Shown in pieces: positions 6,972-11,674 of a stretch of 11,674 bases of DNA. The translations under genes were made by a program, and so were the position numbers. Below the pieces are notes generated by a model. The model worked only from the letters and a program-made list of their open reading frames with translations, was not told the DNA's origin and did no database searches. The DNA is from Rhodospirillaceae bacterium. GTDB lineage: Bacteria > Pseudomonadota > Alphaproteobacteria > UBA11073. Numbering within the stretch: the stretch's first letter is position 1; every line of letters begins with the position of its first letter. The stretch is taken from the NCBI GenBank assembly GCA_003536545.1, contig DPZW01000016.1, positions 1 to 11,674 of the forward strand. The letters are read 5' to 3'.

Positions 6972-7484
6972 CTAGCGCAGATTTTTCTCAACCGCACTCA
7001 CGGCTTTTTGCAGTAAGGCATCCTGTTGATTGTCATTCAGATGTTGCTTGAGGCCCCGACGCGCCGCATCCATGGTCGCTGTGACCGTTGCTGAGCGTAC
7101 TTCAGCCACCGCAGACGCCTCGGCCTGTGCGATGCGGTCCATCACATGCTGTTGGCGTGCAGTGAGGGAGTATTCCAGTTCCTTGGCCGCGCGTTGGCGA
7201 ACGGCTTCGGCATCCGCCTCAGCCTGAGCGATAATCTGGCGCGCTTCTACTTCGGCTGTTGCCAGCTGGCCCGTGTAACGCGCAAGCAGGGTCTTTGCGT
7301 CGGACAACAGTTTTTCCGCTTCATCAATTTCTGCGCGGATTCTTGCAGCGCGTCCATCCAGGCCCTTAGCAATCATGCTCCCCAAGGGACGCCAGACCAC
7401 AGCGATAAAAGCAATAGCCGCAACCGCCACCCAAAGAGTCGGATTTTCAAGTGAAAACATCGGAGGGTGCGCGCCTACAGCCAT
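6972..7484 (-). CDS. atpF: F0F1 ATP synthase subunit b
   Basis: This is a stator-stalk subunit of 170 residues: a membrane helix at about 15-34 (LWVAVAAIAFIAVVWRPLG), then a long charged helix (AARIRAEIDEAEKLLSDAKTL onward) with the heptad-like, Ala-rich pattern of subunit b. The last in the F0 order, it follows b' by a one-base overlap (TAATG), which supports coupling. An internal ATG at 7460 (MFSLENPTLW) would fit the usual short N terminus and is a real alternative. The protein pairs with b' to hold the F1 head against rotation. Confidence 0.93.
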   Translation of the reverse strand: MAVGAHPPMFSLENPTLWVAVAAIAFIAVVWRPLGSMIAKGLDGRAARIRAEIDEAEKLLSDAKTLLARYTGQLATAEVEARQIIAQAEADAEAVRQRAAKELEYSLTARQQHVMDRIAQAEASAVAEVRSATVTATMDAARRGLKQHLNDNQQDALLQKAVSAVEKNLR

Positions 7485-8191
7485 TATGCCGCCCCCCGCG
7501 AGAAATTGCCATTGCTACGCGGCGTTTCAATGTCATTCACCAGATTGGAAATTTCTTTATCAGATAATTTCATATCTGCCATTTTTTGCAGCACCACCGG
7601 CAACAGAATTTGTGAAGCTTCGCGCACCGACTGCACTGCATTGGCACGCGCGGTTGCAATGCGATCCTCGGATGCCTTAATCTTGGTTTGCAAAATCGCC
7701 TCAAGCTCATGATTGCGACGATTGGCAACGTCTTGTGCCTCCACCGCTGCCTTGTTCAGCATTTCATGCGCCTTGTGATGCGCAGCGTCCGATGCCTGGT
7801 TCATATCATTTTTGTGCGATTCCGCTTCGTCACGCAGGCGGCGCGCATCATTCAATAAATGATGGATGTGCGCAGCACGGGCTGAAATTCCCTGTTCGAT
7901 ACGCGGCAAAGCGGCAAAGGTCAAAATCAGATGCAATGCGCCAAAGCTAATCACCAGCCAGAATAACTGGCTGGGAAAAGTATGGACGGCAAATTGCGGT
8001 GGGCCCGCAGCTTCGTGATGTTCACCAGATTCTTCATGCAGGGCGTCTGTGATTGCATTAGTTTCACCCACAGCAGTCATCACATCACCATGAATGCTGC
8101 TTTCTGTTTTTGCAGGCAAGGCTGTAGCAGGTGCAGCTTGCGCCGCACCAGCCAGCAAAAACAATGTGAGGAAAAATGCCAGTAAGCGCAT
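7484..8191 (-). CDS. atpF2: F0F1 ATP synthase subunit b', with signal-like N-terminal extension
   Basis: The b' subunit is found in alphaproteobacteria and photosynthetic lineages and replaces one of the two identical b chains. The signature FPSQLFWLVISFGALHLILTFAALPRI (about 72-98) forms the membrane helix. A long helical stalk with His/Ala/Glu-rich segments follows. At 235 residues it is long for the family (often about 160-200). The extra N terminus starts with a signal-peptide-like MRLLAFFLTLFLLAGAAQAAPA followed by a His/Glu-rich stretch (HEESGEHHEAAG). The gene follows atpE by 14 bases and overlaps atpF by one base. The ribosome binding site is weak. It is the second stator gene after atpE, which is the normal b' position. 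Confidence 0.9.
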   Translation of the reverse strand: MRLLAFFLTLFLLAGAAQAAPATALPAKTESSIHGDVMTAVGETNAITDALHEESGEHHEAAGPPQFAVHTFPSQLFWLVISFGALHLILTFAALPRIEQGISARAAHIHHLLNDARRLRDEAESHKNDMNQASDAAHHKAHEMLNKAAVEAQDVANRRNHELEAILQTKIKASEDRIATARANAVQSVREASQILLPVVLQKMADMKLSDKEISNLVNDIETPRSNGNFSRGAA

Positions 8192-8205
8192 TATTTATCT
8201 GTCGA

Positions 8206-8430
8206 TTAACCGAACAGGATGGCCATCGCCGCACCGAAGGTGAAGAGACCGATAGCTTCCGTAAAGGCTGTCAAAAGAATACCCGCCTGCGAGATCTTGT
8301 CAGATGCACCAGGGTTGCGGCTGATGGCCTGCGTCAAAGACGAGCCGATCATCCCCAGGCCGATGCCAACGCCTGCCATTGGCAAAAGCGCGATAGCAGC
8401 AGCCAGTAATTTCATTGTTTGTACGTCCAT
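8206..8430 (-). CDS. atpE: F0F1 ATP synthase subunit c
   Basis: This is the rotor-ring proteolipid, 74 residues, two membrane helices joined by a polar loop. Helix 1 is glycine-rich (GVGIGLGMIG, 20-29). The loop carries the conserved RNP (38-40), and helix 2 has the ion-carrying carboxylate E58 in LLTAFTEAIGLF. The residue after E58 is Ala rather than the Ser/Thr usual in sodium-binding rings, so proton coupling is expected. GAGGA lies about 6 bases upstream of the ATG. It sits between atpB and b', as expected. Confidence 0.97.
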   Translation of the reverse strand: MDVQTMKLLAAAIALLPMAGVGIGLGMIGSSLTQAISRNPGASDKISQAGILLTAFTEAIGLFTFGAAMAILFG

Positions 8431-8461
8431 TTTTTCCTCGTTTGGTTGTTAAAAAGTTGAA

Positions 8462-8797
8462 CTAGTGGTCGTCATGCCCATGCAGATAAATCGCATCACG
8501 CAGGTAAAGGCAAGTGAAAACCGTAAAGATATAAGCCTGCAAAAATGCGACGCCGAATTCAAATCCGGTCACGGCAAATTTCACAGCAAATGGCACGATA
8601 CTGGTCAACGACATCAGGCCGCCCAAGGACACCATCATCACACAAAAACCCGCAAAGATTTTCAGAACCATATGGCCCGCCATCATGTTCAGGAATAGTC
8701 GCATGGAAAGACTGAACGGACGCGCGAGGAATGAAATGATTTCAACCGGCGTCAGGATAAAATAAATCGGCCACGGCACACCCGACGGGAAAAACAG
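8462..8797 (-). CDS. atpB: F0F1 ATP synthase subunit a, C-terminal fragment (5' part missing)
   Basis: Only the last 111 or so residues are recognisable, from LFFPSGVPWPIYF to the TAG at 8464-8462. The essential stator arginine is present in SLSMRLFLNMMAGH, which faces the c-ring carboxylate. The final helix is also intact (GFEFGVAFLQAYIFTVFTCLYLRDAIYLH, with the conserved Gln). The frame hits TGA at 8800-8798 and TAA at 8815-8813. No sequence upstream matches the N-terminal 130-140 residues that subunit a should have. A GTG at 8779 could start a 105-residue product, but it lies inside a conserved segment and is not a natural start. The gene is therefore broken or its contig is misjoined here. 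Gap to atpE is 31 bases. Confidence 0.92.
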   Translation of the reverse strand: MFFPSGVPWPIYFILTPVEIISFLARPFSLSMRLFLNMMAGHMVLKIFAGFCVMMVSLGGLMSLTSIVPFAVKFAVTGFEFGVAFLQAYIFTVFTCLYLRDAIYLHGHDDH

Positions 8798-8908
8798 TCA
8801 GCACACTGCGATTTATATCGCACCCGGCACCCAAAGATCAACCGTCACCATCCCGACGTTGATGAAAGTGAACGGCGTCCATACTTCGCCGGTCGGCATG
8901 AAGATAAA
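8798..8908. other. Unassigned junction segment between atpB fragment and hsdR
   Basis: These 111 bases match neither subunit a nor the HsdR N terminus. On the minus strand the atpB frame, beyond two stops, is open from 8968 to 8816 (MKNRVNELD... ending LWVPGAI), overlapping the hsdR 5' end; I cannot assign it. On the plus strand the hsdR frame is also open upstream to 8735. A 6-base inverted repeat lies at 8807-8822. I see no convincing promoter, att site or insertion-sequence end. Confidence 0.5.
8807..8822. repeat. Short inverted repeat at the junction
   Basis: TGCGAT and ATCGCA flank the 4-base spacer TTAT, a perfect 6-base stem. It lies about 10 bases from the point where atpB similarity ends. 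It may be chance, a protein-binding palindrome, or a hairpin linked to the rearrangement. Confidence 0.5.
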
Positions 8909-11239
8909 ATGCCGGGCGTGCGCAATGAGACCGAGACTCGAATCCAGCTCATTGACCCGGTTCTTCATGCGAAGGGGTGGGAGCATCTCATCAAGCGTGA
9001 GGAAACGCTAGGTCAGATCATCGTCGCGGATGGCCTGCGGCACGCGAAACGAGCCCAGGCTCGCACGGATTACACGCTGCGAGTTCCGACTGCGCGCGGT
9101 CAAGACCTGGTCATCGGGATCATCGAAGCGAAGGCTGAGTCTGAGCCTCCTGGTCAGGGGCTTGATCAGTCGAAGAAGTACGCGCGTAGGCTGCATGCCC
9201 GGTTCGTGTTCAGCACGAATGGCCATCAGTTTGTGATGTACGACGCGGTGACCGGCATGACTTCGGAGCCGCAGCCCGTGGATGCGTTCCCGACGCCATT
9301 CGAGATCAGGGACCGCTGGGAGGGCGCCGAAGCCATCGATCTGGACGCCGAACTGGCAAAGCCGCTGACCTCGCCCTACCCACTAGGAGAATCGCAGAGA
9401 CGGGGATATCAGGATGGTGCAATTCGGGCTGCACTCGCGAAGATTGCTCGAGGCGAGAAACGCGTCTTACTGCACCTGGCGACTGGCACCGGTAAGACGT
9501 TCATCGCCGCTAATCTCCTCAAGAAGATCGCTGCTGGCGAGCACCTCGGCCGCGCTCTCTTCCTTTGTGATCGCGATGAACTTCGGACTCAAGCCCTTGG
9601 AGCCATGCAGCAGTTCTTTGGAGGCGAGGCGGCCGCGGCAAGCGCAACGGACAGCGCGAAGAACGCTAGGGTGATTGTCGCCACGTACCAGACGCTGGGC
9701 TTCGATGATGAAGAGTCCGAAGACGCCTCTTTTCTCACGAAGCACTATCCGGAGGACTTCTTCACGCACATTATTGTCGACGAAGCCCATCGATCCGGAT
9801 TCGGCAAGTGGCGCCAGGTTCTCGATCGAAACCAGGCCGCGGTCCAAATCGGATTGACTGCTACGCCACGTGAGATCCGTAACCTCAGCAACCTCGCAGC
9901 CGAGGACCAGCGGCGATTCCAGGACACTACCGCCTACTTCGGCGAGCCGGTGTTCTCTTACGACCTGGCGGATGCGCTCGAAGATGGCTTTCTGGCACAA
10001 CCGATCATCGACCGGATGAGAATTCACCACAACCGCAGTGAGGACGGCGAGGAGCTGCTCACGATCGAGCCTGGTGATCTTGAAGGCAAGGAAGTGCGAG
10101 ACGTCTTGACCGGTCAGAAAGTAGACGGGATCCCGCGCTCGTATGGTCCTCATGATTTCGACGTTAAGATCGAGTTGGATGACCGCGTTCGTGCCATGTG
10201 CGCAGACCTCTTCAACCGGTTAGTTCGTGACTACGGCGATCCTGAGGCAAAGACGATCGTGTTCTGCGCGAGCGATAATCATGCCAGCAGGGTGAAGGAT
10301 GAGATGAACAATCTCTACGCCCAGTGGTGCGCTCGTCACGCGCAAGTGCGGCGAGATCCCTACGCAGTTCAGATCACGCATTCCGTGCGACAGAATGATC
10401 TCCCGGACTTTCGCGGCTCGTCAAGGCATACGTTCATTGCCACAACCGTCGACCTGCTGTCTACGGGCGTCGACATCCCTGCATTGAAGAACGTCGCGTT
10501 CTTTCGCTACATCCAGTCGGCGATTCAGGTGTCACAGATGGTCGGGCGCGGTAGCCGGCTCGATCCAAAGACGAACAAGCTGTTCTTCCGGATCTACGAC
10601 TATACGGACGCCACGCGCCTGCTCGGTGAGAACTTCGAATCTGCCGCGCGCAAGGCGAAACAGCGCGATGATGGCCCCGTCTTGCCCCCCGAGGACGCGC
10701 CGCCCCCGATCAAAGTGCAGGGTGTCCACATTGAGATTCGATCTGCTGGGCGGTTCGTGGTTGGCGAAGACGGCCGCCGAGTGGCTCTCGCCGAGGCGCT
10801 GCACGATCTTGGTGAAGCACTTCGTCGCGAGGCCTCAAGCCTCGATGAGTTGCGAGATCGATGGGTGCCACCGAAGCAGCGAAAGGAACTCATGCGCGCC
10901 TTAGGCTCCGCAGGAACCGTCGCTCCGGCCCTACTTCACCTCAAGGAGATGGACGATTACGATCTGTGGGACTTCTTCGGTCAAACAGGATTCGAGCTCG
11001 ACCCACTCACGAAGGAGGCACGCGCCGATGAGCTGTTGGTCACGCCGTGGGCGCAAGATCTCGACGATCGGCCGCGTCGCGTTGTCAGCGCGCTCATGGA
11101 CGTCTTTCGCGCGAAAGGGACGGAAGGTCTCGAGGGCCGTGAACTATTCTCGGTGCCGGCTGTCGCCTACGCGGGTGGACTGCCTGCGCTGGGCGGGGCG
11201 GATCGGTTCCTGGAAATGCGGGGAGTGCTGTTCTTGTGA
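8909..11239 (+). CDS. hsdR: Type I restriction endonuclease subunit R (HsdR)
   Basis: This 776-residue protein is the motor and nuclease of a type I restriction complex. The N-terminal HsdR nuclease domain (about 5-115) has a TDY...IIEAKAE arrangement (D54, E73, K75), the PD-(D/E)xK pattern. The SF2 helicase follows. Its motifs are YQDGAI (167-172), Walker A ATGTGKT (191-197), DEAH (291-294), TATP (317-320), VFCAS (451-455), STGVDIPAL (518-526) and QMVGRGSR (543-550). The C terminus (about 690-776) resembles the EcoEI-type R C-terminal domain (WDFFGQTGFELDPLT, GGLPALGGADRF). All key residues are intact, so it should be active if partners exist. The family is often near 780-1000 residues, so this is compact but complete. 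The ATG at 8909 has only a weak site upstream; a GTG at 8918 is possible. Its stop overlaps hsdS. Confidence 0.95.
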   Translation: MPGVRNETETRIQLIDPVLHAKGWEHLIKREETLGQIIVADGLRHAKRAQARTDYTLRVPTARGQDLVIGIIEAKAESEPPGQGLDQSKKYARRLHARFVFSTNGHQFVMYDAVTGMTSEPQPVDAFPTPFEIRDRWEGAEAIDLDAELAKPLTSPYPLGESQRRGYQDGAIRAALAKIARGEKRVLLHLATGTGKTFIAANLLKKIAAGEHLGRALFLCDRDELRTQALGAMQQFFGGEAAAASATDSAKNARVIVATYQTLGFDDEESEDASFLTKHYPEDFFTHIIVDEAHRSGFGKWRQVLDRNQAAVQIGLTATPREIRNLSNLAAEDQRRFQDTTAYFGEPVFSYDLADALEDGFLAQPIIDRMRIHHNRSEDGEELLTIEPGDLEGKEVRDVLTGQKVDGIPRSYGPHDFDVKIELDDRVRAMCADLFNRLVRDYGDPEAKTIVFCASDNHASRVKDEMNNLYAQWCARHAQVRRDPYAVQITHSVRQNDLPDFRGSSRHTFIATTVDLLSTGVDIPALKNVAFFRYIQSAIQVSQMVGRGSRLDPKTNKLFFRIYDYTDATRLLGENFESAARKAKQRDDGPVLPPEDAPPPIKVQGVHIEIRSAGRFVVGEDGRRVALAEALHDLGEALRREASSLDELRDRWVPPKQRKELMRALGSAGTVAPALLHLKEMDDYDLWDFFGQTGFELDPLTKEARADELLVTPWAQDLDDRPRRVVSALMDVFRAKGTEGLEGRELFSVPAVAYAGGLPALGGADRFLEMRGVLFL

Positions 11240-11674
11240 GCAGATGGCCAGTCGTTCAACTTGGCCATGTGTGCGAAGTCATCGCAGGGCAGTCGCCGCC
11301 TGGAAACACTTACAATACGGAAGAACAGGGCCTGCCTTTCTTTCAAGGAAAGGCAGATTTTGGGGCTGTAAGCCCCAGGCCGCGGGTTTGGACTACCAGC
11401 CCAGAGCGCACCGCAATCCCAGGTGATGTCTTGATCTCAGTTCGAGCCCCGGTCGGGAGCCGGAACTTAGCCGATCGGGTCTGTGCAATCGGTCGCGGGC
11501 TGAACGCGATAAGGGGTGGAGAGAAGGTTCTTTCTTCGTTTCTACCATTGGTGTTGGAACTGGCAGAGCCAAGCCTCATAGCTAAAGCAAGCGGGTCTGT
11601 GTTTCAAGCTGTAACGAGGGGAGACATTGAATCTCTGGAGATCATTCTGCCGCCAGTAGACGACCAGCTGCGGA
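11236..11674 (+). CDS. hsdS: Type I restriction specificity subunit S (HsdS), 3' end beyond the window
   Basis: I translated this by hand from the GTG at 11236; it stays open for 146 codons to the window edge. It begins MSRWPVVQLGHVCEVIAGQ and continues with PPGNTYNTEEQGLPFFQGKADFG, then GDVLISVRAPVG, IGRGLNAIR and LPPVDDQLR near the edge. This is the classic start of a target-recognition domain of the Methylase_S family, which reads half of a bipartite DNA target. The second recognition domain would lie outside. GTGA overlaps the hsdR TGA by 4 bases, a clear coupling signal that supports the GTG start. The methyltransferase HsdM, which every such system needs, is not seen in the window and may lie beyond the right edge. 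Confidence 0.95.
   Translation, partial: MSRWPVVQLGHVCEVIAGQSPPGNTYNTEEQGLPFFQGKADFGAVSPRPRVWTTSPERTAIPGDVLISVRAPVGSRNLADRVCAIGRGLNAIRGGEKVLSSFLPLVLELAEPSLIAKASGSVFQAVTRGDIESLEIILPPVDDQLR
11332..11356 (+). repeat. Inverted repeat inside hsdS, first of two
   Basis: CTGCCTTTC and GAAAGGCAG form a perfect 9-base stem around a 7-base loop, within the codons for GLPFFQGKAD. It could fold in the mRNA about 100 bases into hsdS. Confidence 0.65.
11361..11377 (+). repeat. Inverted repeat inside hsdS, second of two
   Basis: TGGGGCT and AGCCCCA form a perfect 7-base stem with the 3-base loop GTA, four bases after the first hairpin. No T-run follows, so it is not an intrinsic terminator. Confidence 0.6.

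Noticed and set aside
8852..8880. Possible promoter for hsdR (TTGATG, 17 bases, TACTTC)
   Set aside because: The -10 element matches the consensus at only two positions, so it is no better than chance.
9467..10153. Minus-strand open frame of 228 codons
   Set aside because: It is antisense to the helicase core of hsdR, and its length is explained by the GC-rich codon bias of that gene.
11028..11426. Plus-strand open frame of 132 codons spanning the hsdR/hsdS boundary
   Set aside because: It runs in a different frame from both genes, and both of those are supported by clear domain motifs.
1..11674. CRISPR repeats, tRNA or rRNA genes, transposase or integrase
   Set aside because: I looked for regularly spaced repeats, RNA gene signatures and mobile-element proteins, especially around 8780-8910, and found none.

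Overview
The window joins two stretches of different character. Bases 1 to about 8797 are a minus-strand gene array from an alphaproteobacterium. The evidence is the split b/b' stator pair in the F0 operon (order a, c, b', b), an alphaproteobacterial-style NadD (VWWLVSPQNPLK), and the gene set nadD-rsfS-rlmH-(phosphoglycerate mutase)-envC-ctpA-divergent polysaccharide deacetylase-rppH, which is familiar from Rhodospirillales-type genomes. Bases from about 8900 to the end are on the plus strand and read visibly GC-richer, with few A/T runs. They hold a type I restriction-modification pair, hsdR then hsdS, with hsdS cut by the window end.

Minus-strand layout in transcription order (right to left): a C-terminal fragment of atpB (8797-8462), atpE, b', b, nadD, rsfS, rlmH, gpmA, envC, ctpA and the deacetylase-like gene. 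These genes are packed with overlaps or gaps of at most about 30 bases, so one long operon is plausible. After an 83-base gap with a candidate promoter and a perfect hairpin come a small secreted, highly charged protein (872-438), an intrinsic terminator (397-423), and the 5' part of rppH, which runs off the left edge.

Functionally, the left region mixes energy production (proton channel and stator of ATP synthase; glycolysis), NAD synthesis, ribosome silencing and 23S rRNA modification, and cell-envelope work (EnvC-type amidase activator, C-terminal processing protease, YibQ-like protein). No F1 genes are visible, as is usual in alphaproteobacteria, where F0 and F1 are separate operons.

The most important point is the junction. 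The atpB frame stops matching subunit a at about 8797, inside the gene. About 110 bases of unassigned sequence follow, and then hsdR runs in the opposite direction. This is either a restriction-modification island that disrupted an F0 gene or an assembly chimera. I favour the chimera, because losing the N-terminal half of subunit a and the F0 promoter should disable the ATP synthase. No tRNA, rRNA, CRISPR array, transposase or integrase was seen.
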